DNA of 56,501 bases from Gammaproteobacteria bacterium (lineage in GTDB: Bacteria > Pseudomonadota > Gammaproteobacteria > Pseudomonadales > Azotimanducaceae), in assembly GCA_003248125.1 (NCBI GenBank), contig QJXZ01000177.1, positions 1 through 56,501 of the forward strand, written 5' to 3'. The position numbers and the translations under genes were made by a program. Position 1 is the stretch's first letter, and each line of letters begins with the position of its first letter. Positions 25,673 to 34,985 of this stretch are shown in pieces. The notes under the pieces were generated by a model. It saw only the letters and a list, made by a program, of their open reading frames with translations. It was not told the DNA's origin and did no database searches.

Positions 25673-27229
25673 ATGAGTCACGAGGCCCAGGGGTCTGCCA
25701 CCGATACCGCGCGACTGACGCGCTGGCAACTCGGCTCGTACGCCGCCCCGGCGACACCGCTCGCATTGGTTGGACTGCCGCTGGCGGTATATCTGCCCGC
25801 AATCTACGCAGACGCCGATGGATTCGGTCTGACGCTCGGCTTGGTCGGCTTGATGATCACGTTGTCACGCATAACCGACGTGTTCACAGATCCAATCATC
25901 GGCTTCGTGTCTGATCGGATTCGCACGCGATGGGGGCGCCGCAAGCCGTTCGTGCTCCTCGGCACACCGATATACATCGCCGGCGTTTGGTTGTTGTTCG
26001 TGCCGCCGTTCGAGTTCTTCGAAGTCACATGGCTCGGGTTCACGTTCAACATCGGCTATCTCTACCTGTTCGGCATGGTCGCGCTCGTTTATCTCGGCTC
26101 GACCATCAAAGATCTACCGTACAGCGCCTGGGGCGCCGAGCTGTCGCGCAACTACAACGAGCGAACCCGCATCACCAGCTGGCGCGAGGGATTCACCGTC
26201 ACCGGGTCGCTCATTAGCGCGTTCACGCCGGCATTCATTTTGTTTCTCGGCTACACGAAACCGACCGATGCCGTGTACTTCTTATCGGTGGCAGTGTGCT
26301 TGGTCATGCCCGTGTTGGTACTGAACGCCGTGTTCGTCGTGCCGGAGTATCCGGTTCGAGAACGAAGCATCGAGCGATTGCCACTGAAAGAGAGCCTGAA
26401 GCACGTCATGGCGAACCGCCCATACATGATGCTCATCGTAATCTTCGGGTTTTCGACCATCGGCTCGGCCATGACGAACAGCTTGTCGTTCTTCTTCGTC
26501 AAGCATGTATTGCTGGCTGGTGACCTGTACGGACTCTACTTGTTGCCCTACTTTGTCTCCCAGGTGGCGGCCATTCCGCTGTGGTTCATGCTGTCGCGCC
26601 GGATCGGCAAACACCGCGCAACCATGGCGGCCATCGGCTGGTATGCATTCTGGTCCTGCTTCATACCGCTCATCGCCATCGCACCGATGGCTTGGTTCGA
26701 AGCCTTTGCCTTCCACCACTTGCTGTCGTTCTTGCCGGCCGGCGCCTACGAGAGCGCGATGCAACATTTCGAAGGCATCGAAACCGGCAAGTTCGTGTTC
26801 TTCGTGCTGGTCATGTGCCTGAAGGGCTCCGCCATCGGGGCCCTGTCGGCTCTGCCATTGGCCATGGCCGCAGACGTGGTCGACGTCGACCAGGCACGCA
26901 CCGGCAAAATGCAGGCAGGCGCGTACTTCTCGATCTGGTCGATGGTGCGCAAAGGTGCCTATGCGCTCGGCATCACCGTCGGCACCGGCGCTGCTGTCTG
27001 GTTCGGCTTCGATTCTCTCGCCGATCCGAAGAACACCACCAACACCGAATTTTCGCTTCTGATGCTCGCGTGCCTGTACTCGGTGGTCCCGGCGCTCTTC
27101 AAATTCGTGGCGATGCCTTTGCTTTGGAATTACCCGTTGACCGAAGCGCGGGTCGCGGAAATCCAGGCCGAGATAGACGCCGCAGATTCCGCCTTGCGCG
27201 GGCAAGGCGCCGAAGGCGCCGCGGCGTGA
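25673..27229 (+). CDS. MFS transporter, GPH (glycoside-cation symporter) type
   Basis: A 518-residue carrier with about twelve hydrophobic segments. It has the GPH loop DPIIGFVSDRIRTRWGRRKPF and LPYSAWGAEL, both characteristic of the Na+/melibiose symporter family. GPH carriers import glycosides or related solutes with cations; related marine carriers transport other compounds. I prefer ATG 25673, with GGGGAG just upstream, over ATG 25661. It opens a four-gene run ending at 32072, with the PhyH gene overlapping its stop (GTGA), so its cargo may be the substrate of that pathway. Confidence 0.85.
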   Translation: MSHEAQGSATDTARLTRWQLGSYAAPATPLALVGLPLAVYLPAIYADADGFGLTLGLVGLMITLSRITDVFTDPIIGFVSDRIRTRWGRRKPFVLLGTPIYIAGVWLLFVPPFEFFEVTWLGFTFNIGYLYLFGMVALVYLGSTIKDLPYSAWGAELSRNYNERTRITSWREGFTVTGSLISAFTPAFILFLGYTKPTDAVYFLSVAVCLVMPVLVLNAVFVVPEYPVRERSIERLPLKESLKHVMANRPYMMLIVIFGFSTIGSAMTNSLSFFFVKHVLLAGDLYGLYLLPYFVSQVAAIPLWFMLSRRIGKHRATMAAIGWYAFWSCFIPLIAIAPMAWFEAFAFHHLLSFLPAGAYESAMQHFEGIETGKFVFFVLVMCLKGSAIGALSALPLAMAADVVDVDQARTGKMQAGAYFSIWSMVRKGAYALGITVGTGAAVWFGFDSLADPKNTTNTEFSLLMLACLYSVVPALFKFVAMPLLWNYPLTEARVAEIQAEIDAADSALRGQGAEGAAA

Positions 27230-27894
27230 TCGACCGCGCCAAGTTCGAACGTGACGGCTATGTTCTCGTTCCCGGCCTGGTCGATGCGGCCTCGGTCGCT
27301 TCACTTCGCAACGAGGCACTGCGATTCGACGCGGGGACAGGACTCGGCGTCACGACGCAACTGGTTCATCGTTCCGCGCTAGTCCGCGAATTCGTGACCC
27401 GCGGCCCACAGATCCGCTATGCCATCGAACTGCTTGGGCCCGATGTGTGCTTCACGCACCAGCAGTTCGTGATCAAGCACAGCGCGGAACGCCAGCGAAC
27501 CGACGTTCCTTGGCATCAGGACAACGGCTACGGCCGCTTGGAGCCACCCACCGACTTGACGGTCTGGATCGCGCTCGACGATTGCACCACCGACAATGGC
27601 TGTCTGTGGGTACTGCCCGGTTCGCAGCAACTCGGACTCGTGCACCATGGCGCGCGCGGCGCGCTGCGCGCGGCTGCGGTGGAAGAAACTGGCGTTGCCT
27701 TGCCAATGCGTGCCGGCGATGCTGCACTGTTCCGCAGTCTGTTGCTGCACCGGTCGCTGCCCAACGTCACGGCTCGAGACCGCGTTGCGTTGTACCTGCG
27801 GTATTGCGACCCTCACGTCATGATGATTACGGAAGGCAACAAGCCCGTTCTGGAGGATCAATACTCCTGGATGGTTGCCGGCGAAGCAAACTAG
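27226..27894 (+). CDS. PhyH-family Fe(II)/2-oxoglutarate dioxygenase
   Basis: A 222-residue PhyH-type dioxygenase, shorter than the one at 19130-19963. Iron ligands appear as HQD in WHQDNGYGRL and a distal H in SLLLHRSLPN. The start is GTG 27226, which overlaps the MFS stop (GTGA). Members hydroxylate acyl-CoAs, amino acids or other small molecules using 2-oxoglutarate. Its coupling with a permease and an acyl-CoA carboxylase hints at a catabolic or activation step on an acyl compound; this is inference. Confidence 0.85.
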   Translation: MIDRAKFERDGYVLVPGLVDAASVASLRNEALRFDAGTGLGVTTQLVHRSALVREFVTRGPQIRYAIELLGPDVCFTHQQFVIKHSAERQRTDVPWHQDNGYGRLEPPTDLTVWIALDDCTTDNGCLWVLPGSQQLGLVHHGARGALRAAAVEETGVALPMRAGDAALFRSLLLHRSLPNVTARDRVALYLRYCDPHVMMITEGNKPVLEDQYSWMVAGEAN

Positions 27895-27907
27895 GAGCAC
27901 TCGATCA

Positions 27908-30900
27908 ATGACGATTCACCGCGTGCTGATCGCCAATCGCGGCGAGATAGCGATTCGTATCGCGCGGGCTGCGCGTGATCTCGGCATCGAAACGATCGCG
28001 GTGCATGCCGAGGACGATGCACGCTCGCTGCACGTCGCAAGAGCCGATCGCGCCATTGCAATGGTAGGCCGCGGTGTACGGCCATACCTCGACATCGAGC
28101 AGTTGGTGGCATTGGCCGCGCAACACGCGTGCGATGCCATACACCCCGGCTATGGTTTTCTCGCCGAGAGCGCCGCCTTCGCACATCGCGTGCAAGAAGC
28201 CGGTATCAACTTCATCGGACCCTCTCCAGCGACGCTCGCTCGACTCGGCGACAAGGTAGCGGCACGCACGCTTGCCGCGGGGTGCGATGTACCGGTGCTC
28301 GCAGGCACCACGACGGCCATCGATCTCGCCGCAGCCAAATCCTTCTTCACCGAACTCGGCGGTGGCGCCTTGGTCATCAAGGCGCTCGCGGGGGGTGGTG
28401 GGCGCGGCATGCGCATCGTGCGCTCGGAAGATGATATCGACGCCGTGTTCGAGCGTTGCGAGAGCGAGGCGCGAACCGCCTTCGGCGACGGCCGCGTGTA
28501 CGCCGAGGCGTTCATGCCCGATGCGCGGCACATCGAAGTGCAGATCGCAGGCGATCGCGCCGGCGGGGTCGCCCACCTTTGGGAGCGCGAATGCAGTCTG
28601 CAACGGCGCCATCAGAAGCTGATAGAGATCGCGCCGGCACCGAATCTGTCACCGGCAGTGCGAGATGCGATTCTGCGCGCCGCGGTGGCGATCGCGCGGG
28701 CCGCGCACTACGAGGGTCTCGGTACGCTCGAGTTCCTGGTGAGCGGCGATCGCTTCGCTTTCATCGAGGCGAATGCACGTCTCCAGGTCGAGCACACTGT
28801 CACCGAGATGATCACGGGCATCGATCTGGTACAGATGCAATTTCGGCTCGCCGGCGGCACATCGCTCGGGGAGCTTGGATTGGACACGGCGCCGACGCCG
28901 CACGGCGCTGCCATGCAAGCACGCGTAAACATGGAAACCATAGCCGCCGACGGCACGGTCAAGCCCACTGGCGGTACCCTCGCGGTGTTCGAGCCGCCGA
29001 GTGGCCCCGGTGTACGCGTCGATAGCTATGGCTACGCCGGCTACACGACCAATCCGGCGTTCGATTCATTACTGGCCAAAGTCGTCGTTCACGAACCGAG
29101 CGGTGCATTCGATGCACTCACTCGACGTGCAGCCCGCGCGCTCGACGATTTCCGAATCGAAGGCATTGCGACCAACGTACCGTTTCTGCAGAACCTGCTG
29201 GCGGACAGCGCGGTCGTTCGTGGGCAATTCACGACCGAATTCATCGAAGCCAACCTGGCGTCGTTGACTCGCCCACGTGCGACACCCAATTTCTTTGCCG
29301 CGGCGCCGGCCCGGCGTGCGGCCGGCGTGAAAGTCGACGCCGCCGATCCCCTCGGCGTGCTGGCTCACGGCAAGTCGGCGACGGCGGGCTCGGCATCGAC
29401 GACCGGAGAAAGTGCATCCGTCGAAGGCGCTGTTCTGGCGCCATTGCAGGGCACCATCTTGGTCGTCAGTGTGCAACCAGGCGATCTCGTGACCAAGGGC
29501 AAGGAACTCTTGGTCATGGAGGCGATGAAGATGGAGCACGTGATCGAAGCTCCGGTCAGCGGCCGCGTGCTCGACATCGGGGTCGACATTGGCGATACCG
29601 TTTTCGAAGGCCATACGCTGCTCGCCATCGAGCCGAGCGAGGTGACCACGGCACAAAGCAACGCGGCGGCTGCACTCGATCTCGATGCACGGCGCGCGGA
29701 TCTCGACGAGGTGATCGAGCGTCACGCCATCGGCACCGACGAACGCAGGCCGCAGGCAGTGGAACGCCGACGCCACAAGCACATGCGAACCGCACGCGAG
29801 AATATCGCCGACCTCGTCGATGAGGGTACGTTCGTCGAATACGGCGCGCTGATGATCGCCGCACAGCGGCGGCGGCGATCGGTCGAGGACTTGATCAAGA
29901 ACACGCCAGCCGACGGCATGGTTGCCGGCATCGGTCGAGTCAACGGCGCATTGTTCGACGACCATGCGGCGCAATGCATCGTGATGTCCTATGACTACAC
30001 CGTGCTCGCGGGTACGCAAGGACACATGAACCACCTGAAGAAAGACCGCATGTTCGAGTTGGCAGAGAACAATCGTCTACCGATCGTGCTGTTCGCCGAA
30101 GGCGGCGGCGGCCGGCCTGGTGATACCGATGGCACCGGTGTTGCGGGTCTCGACTGCTACGCGTTCAACTATTTCGCACGACTGTCGGGATTGGTGCCAT
30201 TGGTCGGAATCACCGCCGGCTATTGCTTTGCGGGCAATGCCGCGTTGCTCGGTTGCTGTGACGTGGTCATCGCCGCCAAGGGTTCCAATATCGGCATGGG
30301 CGGGCCGGCGATGGTCGAAGGCGGCGGTCTCGGCGTGTTCCGACCCGACGAGATCGGGCCACTCGACGTGCAAGTCGCCAATGGCGTGGTCGATCTCGTC
30401 GCCGATGACGAAGCGGACGCGGTCGGCTTGGCGCGCCGCTACCTCTCCTACTTTCAGGGGTCGGTGAAGAACTGGTCGGCACCGGATCAGCGTCGGTTGC
30501 GTCATCTGATTCCGGAGAATCGGGTGCGCGTGTACGACATTCGCCGCGTGATCGATGCGCTCGCCGACACCGATTCGGTGCTCGAACTGCGGCGTGGCTT
30601 TGGCGCCGGCATGGTGACGAGCCTCGTGCGCATCGAGGGGCGGCCCATCGGCATAGTCGCCAACAATCCCACGCATTTGGGCGGTGCCATCGATGCCGAT
30701 GGCGCCGACAAGGCGACGCGTTTCATGCAGCTGTGCGACGCGTTCGACATACCGCTATTGTTCTTGTGCGATACGCCGGGTTTCATGGTTGGCCCCGAAG
30801 CGGAAAAGACCGCGCAGGTCCGCCGGTTTGCACGCATGTTCGTCAACGGCGCGAATCTCACGGTGCCGTTCTTCACCATCGTGCTGCGCAAGGGCTACGG

Positions 30901-31246
30901 ACTCGGCGCCCAGGCGATGGCTGGCGGTGGGTTCAAGATACCGATGTTCACGATCGCCTGGCCGACTGGCGAATTTGGCGGCATGGGCCTCGAGGGCGCA
31001 GTCAAGCTCGGCTACCGCAATGAGCTCGCGGCCATCGAGGATTTGGAGGAGCGTCGCAAGGCCTACGAGGAAATGGTCGCCCGCAGCTACGAGCGCGGCA
31101 AAGGCGTCAACGTGGCATCGACCTTCGAGATCGACGACGTCATCGATCCCGCGGACTCGCGCCTGTGGATCGTCTCCGCGCTACGCTCGGCGCCGCCGGT
31201 CCCACGCCGTGCCGGCAAGAAGCGACCTTGCGTCGATACCTGGTGA
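27908..31246 (+). CDS. Single-chain acyl-CoA carboxylase (BC-BCCP-CT fusion)
   Basis: A 1112-residue fusion. The N-terminal biotin carboxylase (about 1-450) starts RVLIANRGEIAIRIARAA and has GGGGRGMRIV and NARLQVEHTVTEM. A BCCP domain (about 510-585) carries the biotin site EAMKMEH with K541. The C-terminal carboxyltransferase (about 610-1100) includes MSYDYTVLAGTQGHMNHLKKDR and GGGGRPGDTDG. Together these carboxylate an acyl-CoA with ATP and bicarbonate. Usually the functions lie on two chains; single-chain forms are known (for example long-chain acyl-CoA carboxylases), but those carry a BT domain between BC and BCCP that I cannot see here. ATG 27908 lies 14 bp after the PhyH gene. Confidence 0.93.
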   Translation: MTIHRVLIANRGEIAIRIARAARDLGIETIAVHAEDDARSLHVARADRAIAMVGRGVRPYLDIEQLVALAAQHACDAIHPGYGFLAESAAFAHRVQEAGINFIGPSPATLARLGDKVAARTLAAGCDVPVLAGTTTAIDLAAAKSFFTELGGGALVIKALAGGGGRGMRIVRSEDDIDAVFERCESEARTAFGDGRVYAEAFMPDARHIEVQIAGDRAGGVAHLWERECSLQRRHQKLIEIAPAPNLSPAVRDAILRAAVAIARAAHYEGLGTLEFLVSGDRFAFIEANARLQVEHTVTEMITGIDLVQMQFRLAGGTSLGELGLDTAPTPHGAAMQARVNMETIAADGTVKPTGGTLAVFEPPSGPGVRVDSYGYAGYTTNPAFDSLLAKVVVHEPSGAFDALTRRAARALDDFRIEGIATNVPFLQNLLADSAVVRGQFTTEFIEANLASLTRPRATPNFFAAAPARRAAGVKVDAADPLGVLAHGKSATAGSASTTGESASVEGAVLAPLQGTILVVSVQPGDLVTKGKELLVMEAMKMEHVIEAPVSGRVLDIGVDIGDTVFEGHTLLAIEPSEVTTAQSNAAAALDLDARRADLDEVIERHAIGTDERRPQAVERRRHKHMRTARENIADLVDEGTFVEYGALMIAAQRRRRSVEDLIKNTPADGMVAGIGRVNGALFDDHAAQCIVMSYDYTVLAGTQGHMNHLKKDRMFELAENNRLPIVLFAEGGGGRPGDTDGTGVAGLDCYAFNYFARLSGLVPLVGITAGYCFAGNAALLGCCDVVIAAKGSNIGMGGPAMVEGGGLGVFRPDEIGPLDVQVANGVVDLVADDEADAVGLARRYLSYFQGSVKNWSAPDQRRLRHLIPENRVRVYDIRRVIDALADTDSVLELRRGFGAGMVTSLVRIEGRPIGIVANNPTHLGGAIDADGADKATRFMQLCDAFDIPLLFLCDTPGFMVGPEAEKTAQVRRFARMFVNGANLTVPFFTIVLRKGYGLGAQAMAGGGFKIPMFTIAWPTGEFGGMGLEGAVKLGYRNELAAIEDLEERRKAYEEMVARSYERGKGVNVASTFEIDDVIDPADSRLWIVSALRSAPPVPRRAGKKRPCVDTW

Positions 31247-31250
31247 TCCA

Positions 31251-32072
31251 ATGAAGCGCGACGACATCGATGGCGGCCGCGAGTTCGACTGGGGCCGCAC
31301 GTCGAAGCAGTACTCGGCCTATCGCCCTGGGTATCCCCAGGCGTTCTATGCAACCCTGGCCGGGCTCGGCATCGGCACCGCAGGACAGCGCGTGCTCGAT
31401 CTCGGCACCGGTACCGGCGTCCTCGCCCGCGCATTTGCCGCCAATGGCGCCGACGTCGTGGGTGTGGACATCGCCGCCAACCAGATCGAAGAGGCGCGCT
31501 CACTCGCGAAGTCGCAAGGGCTGACCGTCGAGTTCACTACGTGCCGCGCGGAGGACATCGACTTCGCGGAAGACCACTTCGATGTGATCGCGGCGGGACA
31601 GAGCTTCTTCTACTTCGATACGGAAATACTCATACCCAAGCTATTGAAGGCCCTGAAGCACGGGGGTCAATTGATACTCACGCACTTGTCATGGCTACCG
31701 CGCAAGGATGCTACGGCGCGAGCGAGCGAGGATTTGGTGCTCCGGTACAACCCCGCTTGGAGCGGTGCCGACTACAGCGGCTATCTGCCAGCCATCTTTC
31801 CGTGGGCGAAGGGAAACTTCGACCTCAAGACCTTTCACTTGATCGAGTACGCGATTCCGTTCACCCGCGAGTCGTGGCGCGGCCGCTTCATCGCGTGCCG
31901 TGGCATCGGTGCGGCCTTGAGCGATGCCGATGTCGCCCGTTTCGATGCCGAGCATGCCGCATTGCTCGCGCGCATCTGCCCGGACGAATTCACCGTTCTG
32001 CATCAGGCGAGCATTCACGCGTACGTCCGCCAGGGATTGCTGGTCTCTCGCCGGGACACCTCACAGCGATAG
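31251..32072 (+). CDS. Class I SAM-dependent methyltransferase
   Basis: A 273-residue methyltransferase with motif I VLDLGTGTGVLARAFA, an acidic residue at the end of the next strand (VVGVDIAANQI) and a typical Methyltransf_11 core. ATG 31251 follows the carboxylase stop by 4 bp, so it belongs to the same transcript. The C-terminal half (LRYNPAWSGADYSGYLP to the end) is aromatic-rich and may form the acceptor pocket. It converges with the antiporter gene, overlapping by 12 bp. Substrate unknown. Confidence 0.86.
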   Translation: MKRDDIDGGREFDWGRTSKQYSAYRPGYPQAFYATLAGLGIGTAGQRVLDLGTGTGVLARAFAANGADVVGVDIAANQIEEARSLAKSQGLTVEFTTCRAEDIDFAEDHFDVIAAGQSFFYFDTEILIPKLLKALKHGGQLILTHLSWLPRKDATARASEDLVLRYNPAWSGADYSGYLPAIFPWAKGNFDLKTFHLIEYAIPFTRESWRGRFIACRGIGAALSDADVARFDAEHAALLARICPDEFTVLHQASIHAYVRQGLLVSRRDTSQR

Positions 32073-33326
32073 TCCGCTCAGCTCCCGGGGCTGTTCGAGC
32101 ACGCCGAGTTTCGCTGCCAGCCAACGCGTGCTCGGCGCTTGCACGAGTATGGTCGTGAGAATCGCGACGAACGTGATCGCCGCGATCAAGTCAGCGCCGG
32201 GTGCACCGAGTGCGCCGAGCAGGCCGGCGAGCGCCGCCGGAATTACGCCTGTTTCACGCGTCCAGCATAGGAATAGCCGCTCCTTCATCGTCCACGCCGC
32301 TGGTCGGTCGAGCATCGTCGCGAGAAACACCGCCGCAGGTCGTGCGACGAACATCAGCGCCGCGGCCGTAGCCATGCCCTCGAGCCAATACTCGGTCACC
32401 AGCTCGAAGCTTACCTGCGACCCCAACAGCACGAAGATGAGCAGCCGCATGATGAGCGCGATCTCGGTCACGAAGCTCGACATCTTCAGGGCTGCGTACT
32501 CGGTCATTCTGAGTCCAAAGGCGTCTCGATTGCCGATCATCGCACCGAACACGAACGCGGCCATGAAACCCGACGCGTGATAGCGGTCCGCTGAGAGATA
32601 GGCCCCGGCAACCGCCATCAACGTGACGATCGGCGCGAATTCGCGGAGCAATCCGTACCGCCGGCCCGACATCGCGACCGCGGCGAGGCCGCCGAATACG
32701 ACACCGATCACCACGCCGAGCGCGCTCTGCTTCACCAACTCCTCGGCAGCACTCCACAGCGAGCTGTCCCCAGCGCCGACCGCAAATGCGAGCACGGTAA
32801 ACGTCAAGATCGCACCCGTGGCGTCGTTGAACGCGCTCTCCGCCATGACCGCCTGTGACAACCGCGCGCGTACAGCGACCTGCTTGAATATCGGCACCAG
32901 CGTGGCCGGATCCGTCGAAGCCACGACGGCCGCTACCAACATCGCAAGTATCCAAGGCACACCGACGAGAAAGTGCATCACGCCGGCCACGAGCACTGCG
33001 GTGACGACGACACCCAAGGTGCTGAGCAGCACAATCGTCCGCCAAATGGACCTGACCACGCCGAAGCGCAACGACGCGCCACCATCGAAGAGGATGTACG
33101 AGGCACCGAAAATGAGGATTGCCTGATTGAAGCTGCTGCTCGCCTCGACTCGCACCAAGCCGAGCATGTCCGGACCCAAGACGATGCCCATGAGCAAGTA
33201 CACCACGACGTCAGGCGCACGTACCGCTTTCGCCAGCACTGCCGCAACGCTGCCGCCGGCGAGTACGACGCCCAGCGTGAACAGTACTTCTTTGGCAGCC
33301 GTCAACGTGCTCGGCTCTTCGATCAT
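32061..33326 (-). CDS. Monovalent cation:proton antiporter, NhaP-type
   Basis: A 421-residue membrane protein with about twelve helices. Characteristic segments are STDPATLVPIF and ESAFNDATGAIL, the latter containing the ND pair that binds the cation in CPA1/CPA2 antiporters. It exchanges Na+ or K+ for protons at the inner membrane and helps control cytoplasmic pH. There is no long cytoplasmic regulatory domain at the C-terminus. It is transcribed alone, convergent with the methyltransferase. Confidence 0.9.
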   Translation of the reverse strand: MIEEPSTLTAAKEVLFTLGVVLAGGSVAAVLAKAVRAPDVVVYLLMGIVLGPDMLGLVRVEASSSFNQAILIFGASYILFDGGASLRFGVVRSIWRTIVLLSTLGVVVTAVLVAGVMHFLVGVPWILAMLVAAVVASTDPATLVPIFKQVAVRARLSQAVMAESAFNDATGAILTFTVLAFAVGAGDSSLWSAAEELVKQSALGVVIGVVFGGLAAVAMSGRRYGLLREFAPIVTLMAVAGAYLSADRYHASGFMAAFVFGAMIGNRDAFGLRMTEYAALKMSSFVTEIALIMRLLIFVLLGSQVSFELVTEYWLEGMATAAALMFVARPAAVFLATMLDRPAAWTMKERLFLCWTRETGVIPAALAGLLGALGAPGADLIAAITFVAILTTILVQAPSTRWLAAKLGVLEQPRELSGLSL

Positions 33327-33449
33327 GGTGAGTCGTTCCGCTAAACATCGCGGCTGAGGGACGATGAACCTGGCTCGACGCGCGCAGCGCGCTACCTCTT
33401 CAGGCTCGACCTAAACGCCGGCGGAGTCTGGCACGAGCACATCGTCATG

Positions 33450-34403
33450 TCATCGGTTGTCATCGCGCGCGAATGGTGCGTCCGTCAAAGAGCCGAGGAA
33501 TGCGATCAACGCGGCGTGCTCTTCGGCACTCAAGTCGAGTGGCTGCCCTCTTCCACCGCGATCGTAGAATTCGATCACGGCTTCGAGCGTGGCGATCGAT
33601 CCATCATGCATGTACGGCGCGGTGACGGCGACGTTGCGTAGCGTCGGCGTACGAATGCCATCGTGAAATTCTGGCTCGGCATCCGGCACCAATTGGTGTC
33701 GCACCGGACCCGACAGTGTGAAGCCACGATGACACGCGCTGCAGCCCGTGCGCGGCGATAGAAACAGCTCGAGCCCCTCTCTGGCAAGCATCGACATTGC
33801 AGCCTGGTCGCCGTAGTAGACATAGCGGTCGAACGGCGAGTCGGCTCGGATCAACGTCCGTACGTAGCTCGCGAGCGATTCCACGACCTCGTCTTCGGCA
33901 AGGCCATCGATTCCGGGATAGCCGAGCTCGAGCGGATTGGTGTTGTGAAGCGGCACGCGGTGCTGGTCCTCGAGTGTGCGCGGCGCGTCCGCAAGCCAAC
34001 CAAAGCTGACGTTGTACGCCGCATTGATCAGTGTCGGCGTGTTGCGCGCATGCCGTTCCCCGGTCACGCCAATGGCAACGGCGAGACCATCCGTGAATGC
34101 GCGACCAGGATCATGGCAGCTCGCACAGCTATAACTGCCATCGATCGACAAGCGCTTGTCGAAGAACAGCCGCTCGCCGACTGCGACTTTGGCCGGTGTC
34201 ATCCGATTGTCGGCCGGTACTAGCGGCGGCGGAAACCCAGCCGGCAGTTGCCACTGCCAAGACTCTGCATTCGCGCCCTGCGCAATCGGCACCAGGGCAG
34301 CGCCAACGAGGAGAGCCGCCCCGGCGGCAGCTACCAATCGCGTCGTGGAATCTCCATCACCGCTTGCGTCAGGGATGCGAGCTGCTTGCGCTCGGCAACC
34401 CAC
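33450..34403 (-). CDS. Compact di-haem cytochrome c peroxidase / MauG-family protein
   Basis: A 317-residue (or 295-residue) periplasmic di-haem protein. A hydrophobic signal peptide (LVAAAGAALLVGAALVPIAQGANA) precedes two haem c motifs, CASCH and CSACH, and the conserved TPTLRNVAVTAPYMHDGS. Family members reduce peroxide or modify partner proteins. The stretch between PLELGYPG and LASYVRTL is shorter than in typical members, which carry an extra helix pair there. Start is uncertain: ATG 34403 overlaps the TPR gene by 73 bp, whereas TTG 34337 overlaps it by only 7 bp but leaves a neutral signal N-terminus. Confidence 0.88.
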   Translation of the reverse strand: MGCRAQAARIPDASGDGDSTTRLVAAAGAALLVGAALVPIAQGANAESWQWQLPAGFPPPLVPADNRMTPAKVAVGERLFFDKRLSIDGSYSCASCHDPGRAFTDGLAVAIGVTGERHARNTPTLINAAYNVSFGWLADAPRTLEDQHRVPLHNTNPLELGYPGIDGLAEDEVVESLASYVRTLIRADSPFDRYVYYGDQAAMSMLAREGLELFLSPRTGCSACHRGFTLSGPVRHQLVPDAEPEFHDGIRTPTLRNVAVTAPYMHDGSIATLEAVIEFYDRGGRGQPLDLSAEEHAALIAFLGSLTDAPFARDDNR

Positions 34404-34972
34404 GCCGAGAACTCCGAGTCTTCGTTGGTTGCAAGCCAGGCATCGAAGGCCTGCATCAATACACCGGCTTGCGCCTGATCGATTCGGTACAGTTCCATAT
34501 AAGCCGCCTTGGCATGGTTCAACTGGCCCAGCTCTAGGTACGCCTCGGCGCGGTACTCGATGGCAGGCGCAAACGCTGGTTCGATCTGCAGCGCGGTGTT
34601 GTAGGCGCGAATCGAATTCTCATGGTCACCGAGCTTGCGGTATGCAAAGCCGAGCTCGTTCATGGCCTGGTACATGCGATTGTCGTAGCCGATTGCCTTG
34701 CGGTAGTCCTCGGTGGCGCGCTCGAATTGATCGCGTGCGCGCTTGGCGTATTTGGCGCGATCCTTCGCCTTGTCCGACGACGCGGCCCTCTGTTCGTAGG
34801 AGAGTGCCCGCTTCTTGTGCTTGAGGCCATCGTTGTAGCTCGATGCCGCGAGCTGCTCCGGCGTTCGCTGCGTCACCTCGAAGCCGTCACTCCCGCTGCT
34901 CATCCCACTGCCGGCACCCCAGACATTGCCTGCCAGAAGCGTCGTCAGCACGAAAACCAATGTGCGATACAT
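34331..34972 (-). CDS. Periplasmic TPR-repeat protein
   Basis: A 213-residue secreted protein with a signal peptide (MYRTLVFVLTTLLAGNVWGAG). The mature part has a charged helical segment (about 50-95, many Lys, Arg and Glu) and TPR-like repeats (about 95-170), for example AMNELGFAYRKLGDHENSIRAYNTALQIEP. TPRs mediate protein-protein contact. ATG 34972 has an excellent GGAGGAGGAG just upstream. It lies between the NUDIX gene and the di-haem peroxidase, both close by, so a scaffold role for the peroxidase is possible. Confidence 0.85.
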   Translation of the reverse strand: MYRTLVFVLTTLLAGNVWGAGSGMSSGSDGFEVTQRTPEQLAASSYNDGLKHKKRALSYEQRAASSDKAKDRAKYAKRARDQFERATEDYRKAIGYDNRMYQAMNELGFAYRKLGDHENSIRAYNTALQIEPAFAPAIEYRAEAYLELGQLNHAKAAYMELYRIDQAQAGVLMQAFDAWLATNEDSEFSAWVAERKQLASLTQAVMEIPRRDW

Positions 34973-34985
34973 CACTCCTCCTCCA

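Noticed and set aside
33372-33412. GGCTCGAC direct repeats and GCGCGC inverted repeat downstream of the antiporter
   Set aside because: The repeats are 8 bp and the hairpin has almost no loop; both are expected by chance in this composition.
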